Shown piece by piece: positions 38,624 to 50,860 of a stretch of 64,000 bases of DNA. Made by a program: the position numbers and the translations under genes. Origin of the DNA: Hypomesus transpacificus (taxonomy: Eukaryota; Chordata; Actinopteri; Osmeriformes; Osmeridae). The stretch covers positions 62,001-126,000 of the forward strand of contig NC_061066.1 in the NCBI RefSeq assembly GCF_021917145.1, given 5' to 3'. The notes below the pieces were generated by a model. That model saw only the letters and a program-made list of their open reading frames with translations, had not been told where the DNA came from and did no database searches. The first letter of the stretch is position 1, and each line of letters begins with the position of its first letter.

Positions 38624-40321
38624 TAAGACACTGACCCAACAGTGCCCACACACACACTAAGACACTGACCCAACAGTGCCTTATAGAAATGTTGTTACTT
38701 TGTCTATATGAAAGCCCTTACCCTCCTGTACAGTTTTATCCTGGGGGAGTTCTGGCATGTTCTCATCAAGCAGGTCCGCCAGTGACTGGGTATTTGCCAG
38801 AAGCTTCTGGTAGGAGGTAGCAAACTCTTCATATTGCTTGTGTCTGTCCTCACTCAGCTCTCCTTTGGAGTGGAGAATACGTCTGGAGGAGAGACACACA
38901 GAGGTCGTCCCAGTCAGTGCGTGGAGAGACACATTCGGAAAAACATCTCATTTTGCTCCCCTCACCTGTTCTGCCGCTCGATGTTCTGGAGCTCCCGGTG
39001 GTCCTTCTTCAGGTGCTTGGTAAGCGAGGTGAAGTACTCCCTCAGAAGATTCTGGAAAGGTTGCTGCTTCTCCGTGTTGATGATCTCACTGGGAGGGAAA
39101 GCCAGACCAAATTTCTCTGCTGCCAGCTTCATCTTGCGAGGTACCAGGCCAGCGATGTCATCCCCGCAGTGCTTACAAAAGCTGATGACCACTGACACAT
39201 GTGTGTGCGTCTCCCGGTCTGTTCCGATTATATTCTTCAGCTGCTCGTAGATGAGAGATAGGCCCTCTTTGTCGGTGAAGAGGCCCACAATGGTGAGCTC
39301 AGCGATGAACCGGAGGTCTGTGCGCAGCTTGCTCACGTTGGGGGCCTTCTCCTCTTTACGGGCCTCAAAGTGCTTCTTCCAGGCCTGCAGAAGCAGTGGG
39401 GCGAACTCTGCATAGCGCTGTGGAAGAGAGAGCACAGGTGCACAGCACAGCCCACATCCGAGATCTTCAACTTGGCCTCCACCACAGAACTCACAGCCTC
39501 GCCGATGTACTTGCTGAGGTTGAGTGAGCCAAAGTCGTTGGAGAGAGAGTCCCGCTGTTGCTCGGTGAGGGTGCGCAGCTTCTTGACGAAGGCTGTGTTC
39601 TTTTTCAGGCTGGAGTCCAGCCGGCTGAAAAAGGACTCTTCAGGTCGACCCTCGTGAACATTCTGGTTCTTACTGCGCAGCTCCTTCCTGGACTGGTGAC
39701 TTTTCCAGGCCTCCTGATGCAGCTGGTGGCTCTCCTCTTTCTCCCTGTGCGGGGAAGAAAGTCATAGCATGAAGGTTTATTCACAGGGTTCTGCTATTGT
39801 GAGGTGTTGCGTGTATCATAAAAATTAACCACAATTGATCTATGCATGTTTGTGAACATCAGCTAAACTTTCTCTCACACTAGTGAACTCTGTGTAGGAT
39901 CTCGAGTTAGCAGGAGCTAGTAGTGAACTCTGCGTATGATCTCTTACTTGAGTTGTGCAGCCTCCTCTTCTCGTTGCTTTCGGGCTTCTTCCTCCTGAAG
40001 CTTCCTCTCCTCTTCTTCCTGCTGCTGTTTTTCTTCTTCCTCTTTCTTCTTTTGCTCTTCTTCTGCCTTGAGTTTCTCCTCCTCTTTCTTTTTCCGCTCC
40101 TTCTCCTCTTTCTTTTTCTTTTCTTCTTCCAACCGCCTCCTCTTCTCTTCAACAGCTTTACTGCTGTCCTTCTTACCACTCATTTTGGTCTCATCTTTTG
40201 ATTTATCCCGGGAAGAAGGAGGCCGCCTTTCACCTTCTCTCTCTTTTTCTTTCTCCTTATTAGTGAATGAGCAAACTTCTTTCTCATCCATGTTTACCGA
40301 TCGCTTGCGTTCAGCAGGCAT
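30910..40321 (-). CDS. upf2: Regulator of nonsense transcripts 2 (UPF2)
   Basis: Scaffold of nonsense-mediated mRNA decay, bridging UPF1 and UPF3 in the cytoplasm. Twenty-one coding exons in order: 39948-40321, 38966-39744, 38722-38882, 38357-38548, 38118-38258, 37615-37718, 37430-37515, 37199-37307, 36965-37078, 36756-36872, 36061-36246, 35660-35863, 35058-35333, 34751-34934, 33288-33439, 33023-33127, 32838-32936, 32559-32729, 31395-31536, 31108-31228, 30910-30925. About 1,277 residues (human 1,272). Order: a Lys/Glu-rich charged N-terminus, three MIF4G domains (exons 2-3, 6-11, 11-14), an acidic stretch (exons 15-16, EEEEENTDYLTD), and the UPF1-binding C-terminus (MRMKKLTLDINERQEQEDYQ). Exon 6 uses a GC donor. 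One base appears missing near 39420 in exon 2. The tiny last exon (ending RRLEK) is less certain. Confidence 0.95.
31525..31820 (-). repeat. 42-bp tandem repeat that copies a upf2 splice acceptor
   Basis: Seven copies of a 42-bp unit, plus a partial eighth. Each unit (minus strand) holds a pyrimidine tract, CTCCTGCAG or CTCCTGCTG, then the start of upf2 exon 19 (TATAAGATCTTGAACGT). The copy nearest the exon is the real acceptor (exon from 31536). Four copies keep CAG and three carry CTG. The unit is 14 codons with no stop. Confidence 0.93.
32764..32789. repeat. Poly(G) run of 26 in a 108-bp upf2 intron
   Basis: On the transcribed strand this is a 26-base poly(C) inside the short intron 32730-32837, upstream of the exon 18 acceptor. 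Confidence 0.9.
35456..35680 (-). repeat. 58-bp tandem repeat that copies a upf2 splice donor
   Basis: Four copies at exact 58-bp spacing (TTGTTTTCCCC at 35461, 35519, 35577, 35635). Each includes, on the minus strand, GGGCATGGAG followed by GTAGG: the last bases of upf2 exon 12 plus its 5' splice site. The copy bordering the exon (donor at 35659-35658) is the real one. Confidence 0.92.
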
Positions 40322-43300
40322 CCTAGACGGGAATAGATTATTAGTTCATATAGCTACATTTCACCTAAAAGGCAACTATGATCACAGTTACTGTGCTATT
40401 TGTAGCCAATCTATCATCGGATGACAGTTATCTAGCTCTAACTACTAGCTTAGCTCCAGACTACTCCTTTAGCTAATTTTGTGCAATCTTGTATACACTT
40501 GTATAGTTACGGAAAGTCTGGTCGCTGCTAAAAAACGCATTAGCAACTTGTCATGTTCAAATAGCACCAATTATCGAAGCATTATGAACAATGCATATGA
40601 ATATGTATACAGAAATTAGCCGTTGATGAAAAAAGGTCTCGAGAGATGTTAACCAACATTCCAGAGAAGAAACAAGGAATTAACTTAGCTAGCTATCTAT
40701 GTCAAATGCGTTGGCGCGTTCACCATTGTAACTTAGCAATGTGGCTAAGGAAGATAGCCAACGTAAGGTTTGTTAGCTTGATAGCTAGACTAACTTTATG
40801 TATTTATTAAATATTGATACGTCAATATTTATTCAAAAAAACATACTTGGCTGATTAGCTAAGTAAGCGCCGAGGGATTGTCATCTCACTGCACCCATGA
40901 TGTAAAAAGTTGGATACTGCAGAGCTGTGTACTGTAGCTTTGCTGCTGTGTGCTAACGACGTCGAGGTAGCTCTATCTAACTAGTACTGTAGCTAACTAA
41001 CGCTAGGTGGCCAGAGCTAACCCGTCCCTACTGAGCTCGACACTGGTTTCCATACATATAGCTCTGTATCAAATTGCGAATGATGACAGTGAAACTCTGA
41101 AATTGTTATTTTCCATTGATTTCAGCTGACTACATCAAATATGAAATTTAGCATTGGGTTGGTAAAAATACAGAAGCTGTTATGCTAGGTATAGGTATGC
41201 TAATGCAAAACGCTAGTAGGCCTCTGCATGAAGCATTTGAGGTAAACAAATAACTGAACAGTGCACGAGCTTTTATCACAGTGGCGCTGATACGCCACAC
41301 ATTGACAAAACAGCATATGCAACATATATGTGTATTATACAAGTGTTCAATGAGAAAAATATCAATAGTGTTGTTACCTTCGATTTCTGACAACATAAAC
41401 ATAGGGCTTGAGCGACGGGTAAAATTTCCCCCTGTGATCATTTGGACCAAAGGACCATAACAATTAGGTCTCGAGAATTTTGCCTGATACAAATTTATAT
41501 AATTATTTTCGGTTCTAGTCTGCTCGTGCTAATTGTACGTTGTTTATTGTTCTAAAATCTGCACTGTGATATACTACTAATGCATTTAAGCAAACTTGAA
41601 TGTATAAAATTACGGGTCATAGAAATTTGAACAGGCAAAGTTACAATTGACACGAGGGAGTGTGTCTTTGGGATCCAACCTCAGAACTAGCCAGGCAAAA
41701 ATGGAAGTGTGTGAACTCGCGCTGATAGTTGTTTTTGGCTCTTATTGGTTGTAGCAAACGAATATACCGTATGTTTATATCAATGTCACTGTTTTACTAT
41801 AAATATATCCATCATTAGATATAATGTCTGTATTGTTAAACTGGGTAGTTGAGAATGATACAAGGTTAAATACCGGACCAAGTTATTTGTAGTTTAATAA
41901 AAAGTTTAATAAATACACGGACTATAAATGGGCTATTTAGATTCCAATGTAAGTTCCTGGGGAGATCATGGCGATTCCAGGTTTAGCATCCCCAGTTGCA
42001 CTATAGTGCATTTGCTTATAAATAAACATTCCCAAAATTAATAGATCTTAAAATTTGCTTATTACTCCCTGCACCCGCGGTAAAATCGCTTATGAACAGG
42101 ATTATAGGGTTAGTTTTTTTGTTGTTATTTTTATAGACTAAACGTAATGACTTTGAGAATGAAAGATTGTGATAACAAATAGCTAAATCTTAAGGAAACA
42201 CAGTAAAATGTGTTTTATGTGGATGAGATAATCATCTTAAGATGCTGAAATAGCAAAACACACCCTAAATGTGAAGCTAATTTAGCTTGGCATGATGCTC
42301 GCTTTATAAATAATCCTCAATTCTAATGGAAGTCAACACACAGTTTGCTGACAATATTTACTATTCAGTTGAAGGATTGTGATCAATTATTTGTTCAATT
42401 TAGTTCTAAGGCTAATTAACAAACGCGCTCGTGTCCATCAAGCTAAAATGGCTTTAACTATCAGCTGTCTACGTGGCAAGTAGCAGCCAATCGGATAACC
42501 GTGATGAGCTGTCGCGTTTTCACCACAAATTCTGTTTCAAATTTTAGATTGGGGCAAATACTACTGTTTGTTGTTGTTAGCCAACCACTTGCGAGTGCGA
42601 TGAGCTATGTACCATGAAGTCATCTCCCAAAAAATGTTCTGCTGAAGTGGACCAATCAATGTTCGAGGTGGTCTGCATGAGCAACCTCATTGGTTTATAT
42701 CTGGAAACTGACTGTAGGAAACGGATTGATGCTTGGTTCTGGAGTCGGTGGACATCAGACGTGTGAAGGCTTAAAACGTGGTCTTATCATTAATGTGGAA
42801 TAATCAGTAAGGTAGGTAGATCTGTTATAATGATGTAGTAACAGCACTTTGACAGCCAGTGTTATATTGAGCGTAACTCTTTTTCCCTGAGTGAGCTACT
42901 TGTCGCATTCCTTGAGACCAGCTGATCTGTGAGCTTGCGGGCAGACATGGGTGTCAAGGATAGCCACTTTAAATATAGTTTAAAATGTGAATACAATTTA
43001 TTTAACCGAACTTAAAACGTTGAATTTTCTATTATGGAATAATGCAAAATGCAGTAAACGTAATAGTTGAGATATTAATGTTTCTTTCCATGTTCGGCTA
43101 CTGACTGTTCTTGTGGGAAGTTAAATGCTTGTAACATTGAGGCAATTCAAATGACCAACTCATGTTGATTAATATTTCGTCATCATGCATATTTCAAAAT
43201 TCCAAGTATGTGTGGATAACATCCCAGCAATGTCAGTCTCCAAAACGAACTTCTTAGCATGCACTTTGGGTCCTCATTTAGATGTGTTGAGATGAGAGGC

Positions 43301-43404
43301 TTCTGTTTACATCCTGTTAGACCCTCAAACAGTGTTGTATGGTAAACAGTACTGTTGTAGGTTTGTTGTGTCTCTCAACAATCTTCTCCTCTCTTGTTAA
43401 CAGA
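40322..43404. other. upf2 / calumenin intergenic region
   Basis: Divergent genes with about 3 kb between coding starts. The upf2 side is rich in TAGCTAGCTA-type sequence. Near 42640-42700 there are CCAATCA and inverted ATTGG boxes, and a possible non-coding calumenin first exon ends at a donor (AATCAGTAAG then GTAGGT) near 42812. No further gene is recognised. Confidence 0.5.
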
Positions 43405-45034
43405 ATGATCCGGCCACTGCTGATGTGCTTTGCCCTCTGTGTGGTCTACGCCACCAGCAAGCCCACAGAGAAGAAGGAGCGCACTCACCATGAGGCTCCG
43501 CTGAGCAGCCGGGAGCATGTCGACGCTGAAGGCTTCGAGTACGACCATGAAGCTTTCCTGGGCAAGGAGCAGGCCAAGACCTTTGATGACCTCACTCCGG
43601 AGGAGAGCAAACGCAGACTGGGGTGAGGAAAGAAAATGCACTCACTTAAAATGCACAATTCTGTTTGAACAAAAGGGAACCATGTATTAAGGAAGTACTG
43701 TACATGGAATTGCATGGGAGGTAATTAACTCCCCCATCCTCAGGCATCATTCTGCCAGGCACCAGGGATTGTACCTGGGCTGTGTATTTTGTACGTTAAT
43801 GATATTGACATGATCACTTCCTCCAGGATAATTGTGGGTAAGATTGATGGTGATGGGGATGGTTTTGTGACTGAGGCTGAGTTGAAAGCTTGGATCAAAA
43901 AAGCTCAAAAGAAGTATATCTATGACAATGTGGACCGTCAGTGGAAGGACTTTGACATGAACAACGATGGGATGATCTCATGGGAGGAGTACAGGAATGT
44001 CACTTATGGCACCTATCTGGGTAAGCAGGGCCACTACACAAATACTGGCCCAGTAGATGAACTCCTTGGGGCATTATGAAAGGCCTTTTACATGTATGTC
44101 TTCCAATGATTGACTTGACATAAACAAGACTACTTCCTGTCAACCAGATGACCCAGAGCCAGACGATAGCTACGACTATCAGAGGATGATGGCTAGAGAT
44201 GAAAGGCGGTTCAAAATGGCAGACAAAAATGAAGACCAGATCGCTAACAAAGAGGAGTTTACAGCTTTCCTTCACCCTGAGGACTATGACCATATGAAAG
44301 ATATTGTGGTGCTGGTAAGTTTGAACATGCTACCTGCTGGAAAGTTTTTAAAATGTAGTAAAACTAGACCACCTTGTTCTAAATAATTTCTCCCCCTTCT
44401 GCTTCAATGAAAGGAAACCATGGAAGATATTGATAAGAATGGTGACGGCTTTATTGACCTGGAAGAGTACATTGGTAAGACCAGAACAGTTGAATTTACA
44501 ACTGTAGCACTGTGAAAAAGCAATACACAACATTGAAAAGGAGCATACAGTAAGCCTGTCATAAAACAACACACATTATTCATGTCTGGCGCATACAACA
44601 CGTTTCCATGTCCATTTTCCATCCTCCTCCTCTCCTAGGTGACATGTACAACCATGAGGATGAAATGGAGGAGCCGGAGTGGGTGGCAACTGAGCGCGAG
44701 CAGTTCTCAGAGTTCCGGGACAAGAACAAAGATGGAAAGATGGATAGGGAGGAGACCATGGACTGGATCCTGCCATCAGACTACGACCACGCAGAAGCCG
44801 AGGCCAAACACCTAGTTTACGAGTCAGACTCCGACAAGGTGAATTTGCTCTCTCACTGATTACAGTGTGTATTGCATGTGTCTCTGTTAACAGTTTAATC
44901 AGAGTGGTTTGACTTCCTTCATTCTTTAGGATGGAAAGCTAACCAAGGAGGAAATCCTGAACAAGTATGACCTGTTTGTCGGGAGTCAAGCAACTGACTT
45001 TGGAGAGGCGCTAGTACGGCATGATGAGTTTTAG
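43405..45034 (+). CDS. calu: Calumenin
   Basis: Calcium-binding EF-hand protein of the ER lumen and secretory pathway (CREC family). Six coding exons: 43405-43622, 43827-44020, 44148-44314, 44414-44474, 44639-44838, 44930-45034; phases agree and give 314 residues (human 315). The N-terminus [20 protein letters not shown] is a signal peptide. EF-hand loops are visible as [36 protein letters not shown] and [12 protein letters not shown], and a loop in [12 protein letters not shown] is weaker at its Gly position. The C-terminus is HDEF, the calumenin-type ER retention signal (reticulocalbins end HDEL). The first coding exon starts one base before the ATG, after an acceptor at 43401-43403, so a 5' UTR exon lies upstream. 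Adjacent to SWS1 opsin as in mammals; which teleost paralogue (calua or calub) is not decided here. Confidence 0.96.
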
Positions 45035-46785
45035 GTAATTTTGTGTAGTTAGACAAACCAATTTTAAACTTAATTTGATAAGTAATATAATTTATTTTGT
45101 ATGAAACCTATACTAACACTACAATTTCTATAGATAGTCTATCCATGATGGCATTTGATACAGTAGTCTGGTGTGTTTACATTGTATGGCTTCCATTTAA
45201 GCCTTTTCTAATTGGGAATGTGTTACATTTTCTAGTTTTATGATAGGACATACTGGTAAAAGTCTTGATGTTCTTTATTGTTGACTTTGAGATTTGACAT
45301 GATACACTCAGAAGCACTGAATATTCATTTTAGAAATTATCTTGGACTGTTTTCCCCCTGAAACTATTAATAGGTATGAGGAAAGCATTAGTTGTTTTTA
45401 CAGGTTTACACATGACCCCTATTTAGTAAAGAACAACCCATTGTGTGCCTTTCAAAATATACATGTGACTGAAACATCAGATCACCTCAGAATTCCTTGA
45501 GGGTGGTATCCACCAGTCTTTTTCAGAAGCAAAATTTGGCTGGTGATATTACACCCACATATGTGGTCAATGGAAGTCGTGTGTTGGATTCTGCACGCTA
45601 GTATGTGATTAGAGCCATGGAAATACATTTCTCTCTCTGGCGACACCTAACGGCACATAGAAGCTGCCCTAAAATAGAAGCAAATCATATTTATACACAG
45701 TAATGTTCAGTTCCTATCAAAGTGTTAATGCTACCTTAAATAAATAGTTAAGATATTATTGTTAGCAAAATGTTTAAAATAAATGGATGGTGAAACATAT
45801 TGTGTTCACGGCACATTATGAGTTTGTCCATCTCTCCTTTTACTAAGGCATTAGCTGATTAGCAACATCCATATGGAAAAGTCAAACTACATACACAGCC
45901 AGCATTTAGACAACCATGAGTTCCATCAGGCCACCCACAATATGCACAAAACCACCAGCCAGGAGAGCCTTAAGCAAGGGTGAATAGAGTGCTACCGCCT
46001 TACAGCCACTATTTCCATTCACAATTAAAATGGTGTAACCCGTTTCAGACCAAAACATGTTTGTCTTACACAAGAATTTTGAAAATATATGGGCTATTAC
46101 TTCACGAGTTAAGCATAAACATTAATTAGACTGGTTTTGTTTTAATTCAGTTTTCTCAAGTAAATTATTTCTCATCTATCAATGCCTTGCAGAACTGCCA
46201 CTACATGTTATGTTTCTTGCGCTGTCATTTAAAACTGTTATTTCACATAAACAGCACATTCTTTTTCCATGCACAGAATGTACAGTTTATGTTTTGGTCA
46301 AAATGCTGTATTGTAGTACACAGCCTGTTTCTTAATAAAAATCTAAATTGGCAAATGTACTTTGTGGCTGCAATTATACTGTACATCTTGTGCATACGTC
46401 CTTGTGAATATGTGTGTTAAATGTTCAAATCATGAATTTCCCCCACAACGTGCATGCTGCTTCAATATATACATCTTTATTTAATTCGATATGTAGTGAT
46501 TCCTCAGAATACATAAAGAAGTAGAGTCAATAAACCTATTCTATTTCTCACACTCAAGTCACACTTGACAAATAATCTAAGTGATTCATTAATTGATCCC
46601 AATCAGATCAAAATATAATTGAAAATATACATTCAGAAAGATAGCAAAATTACATATTTTGGGAAAATTACATTTTTTGAGAGCCATAAACAACTGGAGA
46701 CTTATTACCAATACTGGAAACAGAGAGCCCAGTTTTGAAAACCCGGTGGTTTTCAAATGCCTTTATACACCACTGTTTGCAGGCC
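45035..46785. other. calumenin 3' UTR and convergent intergenic DNA
   Basis: Calumenin and opsin A converge here. The DNA is AT-rich with several AATAAA-like hexamers on both strands. No exon or clear mobile element is seen. Confidence 0.5.
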
Positions 46786-48618
46786 TCATGCAGTGGAGAC
46801 TGTGGAGGTTTCAGTCTTGGAAGAAACCTCAGATGACTCATCAATCTTCTTCCCAAACACTGTCTCCATGATACACGCATTGAACTGAGAAAAAGAGACA
46901 ACATTGATTATTCTAATGGTGGTTCCGTTAACAGTCAGATTGACAGATGAATTGATTGATGGATATATTCACCTGTTTGTTCATGAATGCGTAGATGAGA
47001 GGGTTGTAGACACAGGAGCTCTTAGAGAACATTGCTGGGATGGTGACCAAGCGGTAGTCTTTGTCCTCGTTGGTTGAGAATGCAAAGTACAAGCCTGCTA
47101 TGGCATAGGGGGCATAGCACACTACAAAGGAGCCCACCATCACAATGACCATCCTGGAGACTTCCTTCTCAGCCTTCTGAGTGGAGGCTGATTCAGCCTG
47201 CTGAGCTGCCACCTACAGAAACACGTGACAAAACCAACACTGTGCATCATGAAGAAGAATAGGTAGTTCAAAGCCTGCAAAGTGATTGGCTAAAATCCCC
47301 AATTTGCACCTTTTCAAATGTTCACACTGACAGTTTGTTTTTGTACTAGAACAAACACATTGGATTTGCACGGTAACCTTAATAAATAGTTTAATGACAT
47401 TTCGGTTTAATTAAAACTAGTTTCATGTCATGTCCTCGCACCAGTATGATAATATCATTAATGCAATATTGTATGTGAGTAATTTCACTTACAGCTCGCA
47501 GTGCACCCAGAAGTTGTGAATAAGACACGATAATGATGGATAGGGGCATCATGAAGCAGGTCACGATCAGGAAGTAGGTGTAGCTTGTGCAGTGGTACTC
47601 TTCATTGTGAGTGTACCAGTCAGGTCCACAGGCGCAACCCAGACCTTCAGGAATGAACCTGGAAAACCAAGACTGGTTGACTCATGCTGGGAGTGGGGAG
47701 GGGGGGGATTGTTGAAATGTTCAATTGATACACCAAACTCTTCAAACTTAAACAGTTTGGAAAGGATCACATCTACAACAAGAAAGACATGTTAAGCCGG
47801 GTTATTATACTAACAGTTCAACAACAATTATTTAAAAAAGGTTTCAAAAGTTGTTCTAGACAATCTTATTATACCATATATCTGAGCCTGATTTAAAACT
47901 TTAAAATATATCCAGGTGTAATTTCTGGAAATGTAATGATTTAATTGTGTATGGAATGGTTCCAAACTGTGGTACAATGATATAATCAGATTCTTAGTTA
48001 CCTGCTCCAGCCATAGAGTGGTGGGGTGGAACATCCAACTCCCATGAACCAGGTGAAGCCCACTGCTATCCCAGCCTGGGTGCTCCCAAACTTGAACTGG
48101 CCAAAGGGTTTACAGATGACCACGTATCTCTCAAAGGCAAGGACAGCCAGCGACCAACCTGTCACCAACCCTAAGAAGGACAGACATATTTAGAAACATC
48201 AGGAAACAAATTAAAAGCATAAACAAGATTTCAAAATCAAATGTTTGATAATATAGCTGGATCTACAGTGCATTTTACCTGCTATTGATCCCATACATGC
48301 TTCTAATGCACATAATGTAGGGCCCAGGAAATAGTATCCTTTTAGACTTGCGACAAACACTTGACTCACAGAAAACGTAGCAAAAATAAAGCCTGCGAAC
48401 GAGATGTTGACCAGAATGTAATTCAGAGGCTGCCTTAGTTTCTTGTATTTCGCTGTCACTAATAGAATAACAAAGTTTAAAGGTGTTCCAGCAAAGAACA
48501 CAAAGCCCATGAACGCAGCCTGCAGATAGAAAGCCCACACCGGAGCCAAATAGTACTGTGGTCCTTCAAAGGGGTCGATCTTGGAGATGTTCTCATACAA
48601 ATGGAAGTGCTTCCCCAT
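46786..48618 (-). CDS. opn1sw1: SWS1 cone opsin, copy A (UV-type)
   Basis: Visual pigment G-protein-coupled receptor of UV/violet cones. Five exons: 48279-48618, 48002-48170, 47493-47658, 46973-47212, 46786-46884 (340, 169, 166, 240, 99 bases), total 337 residues, the standard SWS1 plan. Diagnostic residues: Glu113 counter-ion in CALEA, Cys110 and the ECL2 Cys ([10 protein letters not shown]), ERY at the end of helix 3, retinal-binding Lys in [13 protein letters not shown], and a Ser/Thr-rich tail ending VSTA. The start [13 protein letters not shown] carries an N-glycosylation site (NIS). Using bovine rhodopsin numbering, Phe46, Phe49, Thr52, Phe86, Ala114 and Ser118 match UV-sensitive pigments, with Gln at 93. 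Tail-to-tail with calumenin and in tandem with copies B and C. Confidence 0.96.
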
Positions 48619-48675
48619 CTTAACTCTTTGTCTCCACAGAGTGTCCGTCTGAGAGTGCCATGTCTGGGAAGATCC

Positions 48676-48683
48676 TTTTTATA
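48676..48683 (-). promoter_or_regulatory. TATA box of opsin A
   Basis: TATAAAAA on the minus strand, 58 bp upstream of the ATG. A similar box lies at nearly the same distance in copies B, C and relic D. Further upstream, GGATTAAGG (near 48771) contains a TAATCC-type OTX/CRX site on the minus strand, expected for photoreceptor genes. Confidence 0.75.
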
Positions 48684-49198
48684 AGATCATAAACCAATTA
48701 CATATGCTAAAGATCAAGCCTCCGGAGCCTCCGGAGACGATTTTCTTGATCTGGATGAGAGTAAATCGGAGGATTAAGGTGCACATTCCTCCACCACGTG
48801 TAATCCGCATTTAGAGGAGCCATGAGGGAAGAGCAGAGTAAAAAAAAGTTTCACTTTTTGTATGATGAAGGAGGTATATTGTATCTAGGTACAATATACG
48901 TTCTGCTAATTGGGGAGATACAGAATATGAAGAGGGGGAGCAGACAAGATCGGTTTGGGAAAGATTACCAAATCTGAATCTTAAACAGAATAGCGTTTGA
49001 TCGGCAAGTAAGAGGTCACAAACAAGGAATTTACTTTGGTGGGCAGGTGCATACAGTAAACATAATAAACAAGATAAAATGTTGAAAATGTACAACAAAA
49101 TACTGGCAGAGCTAAACAATATAAAATACTATAAAATAATATAGAATAAAATAATATAGAATACAAATAAAATATTATAGAATAAAAGATAATACTGA

Positions 49199-49268
49199 AT
49201 GTACTCAATGTAGTCAATGTAGTCAATGTAGTCAATGTACTCAATGTAGTCAATGTACTCAATGTACT
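49199..49268. repeat. Short 9-bp tandem repeat
   Basis: About eight copies of TCAATGTAG/TCAATGTAC, next to a long AT-rich tract. It follows a stretch beginning ACAAGGAATTTACTTTGG (49022) that also occurs inside the hAT element near 18706. Confidence 0.85.
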
Positions 49269-49630
49269 TAATACAAAACAGTACTGTTGTTGAACCAGCA
49301 GACAAAGTTGTGCTTATTTCACTCCTGTGCTATATCCTGAGGTTGTGCTGTTTAGTTTCAAAGGGAAATCAATGCTTGAATATTTAACAGACAAGAACAT
49401 TAAGATAAAGGTTATTATTTACTATTATTATGCTAATAATACTCATTTAAATCACTGTAATAATTTCAGACTTTGTCTATTGTACATAAACATGTTAAAA
49501 CATTATTTGATAATTATCAATTAATTGTGTACAATTTATTGTTACAAATGCAAAAGTAGCCATGTATTGAAAAGTATTGTATGAGAGGTTTAACAGTTAT
49601 GGTGAAAATCATCTTCTAAGTATAACATGC

Positions 49631-49877
49631 TTAACCCTTGAGTTATCTTCGGGTCATTCTGACCTATCAGTCATTGTGACCCACCGTCGTATTGTGACAA
49701 CTTTACCGCATACAAAAACAAAGTGAAGCATTTTCTTTTAACCGTCGGGCTGTTTCATACCCCCCACATTGCGAAGGTTCAAATAAAATCCTTTTTATTT
49801 GTTTTTGTATTTGGTAAAGTTGTCGCAACACAACGATGGATCGTTGTGAACCTTTGCAAAGGCAGCACAAGGATTAA
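49631..49877. mobile_element. piggyBac-like MITE (TTAA ends)
   Basis: About 247 bp bounded by TTAA on each side. The left half starts TTAACCCTTGAGTTATCTTC and the right half, reverse-complemented, starts TTAATCCTTGTGCTGCC. Inner blocks (GACAACTTTACC then ATACAAAAACAAA) are inverted copies of each other. TTAA targets are the mark of piggyBac elements. It has no coding capacity. Confidence 0.72.
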
Positions 49878-50513
49878 TTTAGGGCTGATGGTCTTACCAT
49901 TGACCAGTCCAATTCCTGCCTAATCTTACAGGGACTTACACTTGTTTTAACGTCATACCACATGGCAGGCTGAGGACATTAGGTGGTCATCATTACTGAC
50001 TCTTCACATAGTAACAGGGTTTGTTTAATACATGTATTGTGTTATTGTCTTATCTGGGATTCAGTTTGGACAGAGGTGGTGGTCATCATGGACAGCATCT
50101 CTCCTGACACCCTGGGCAGGGTACAGAGCACTGCAGCTACAACCTTCATGTGTGGCTGGCCTTGACTGAGTTGTTCCGAAGGTTGTTACCGGTTTGCTAT
50201 TCAACGCATCCGGTGGAAGAAATTGAATTTCCTATGTGCTCATGTTAATCACTATCAGATATTCATTTATCATCTGTTCAATATTCGTATTATTATTAAT
50301 TATTAATAAGATTATTACTTAGTCTTATTATCCATTCACGTGTGTGTTCCTACTGTAATGTACTGTGTTCTGATGACAGTCACAGTTCTATGATGTAGTA
50401 TCCACCTGCCTATGATAAGAAACAGCTATGGGCTGTGTGTTATCTTTATTTTCCATCATTCACTATAATCACCGTCCTCTGAAATTCAGAGCTAAGAGAG
50501 ACTTGATTGGGGA

Positions 50514-50706
50514 GTCAGATGGCTGAGCGGTGAGGGAGTCGGGCTAGTAATCAGAAGGTTGCTGGATCGATTCCCCGCCGTGCCAGATGACGTTGTGTGC
50601 TTGGGCAAGGCACTTCACCCTACTTGCCTCGGGGGGAATGTCCCTGCACTTACTGTAAGTCGCTCTGGATAAGAGCGTCTGCTAAATGTAAATGTAATGT
50701 AATGAT
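50514..50706 (+). mobile_element. tRNA-derived SINE
   Basis: The head GTCAGATGGCTGAGCGG holds a Pol III A box, and GGATCGATTCCCCG a B box, as in tRNA-Leu/Ser-like genes. A body follows (GGCAAGGCACTTCACCCTAC), then the tail CGCTCTGGATAAGAGCGTCT and ATGTAA repeats. Two other copies lie in this window. Confidence 0.88.
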
Positions 50707-50860
50707 TGAGACCTAAGATGGGTGTTGTGTTGTAATTTAGGTCTTGTTTTCTCTCCAATTCGGCAGATTGATAATAATCCAGAACTCAACTGGATTTAGT
50801 CAGTCCGTTAATGAATAGTCGGACAAAAACTTTCCTCATCCATCCCATGACTGTCTTGAC

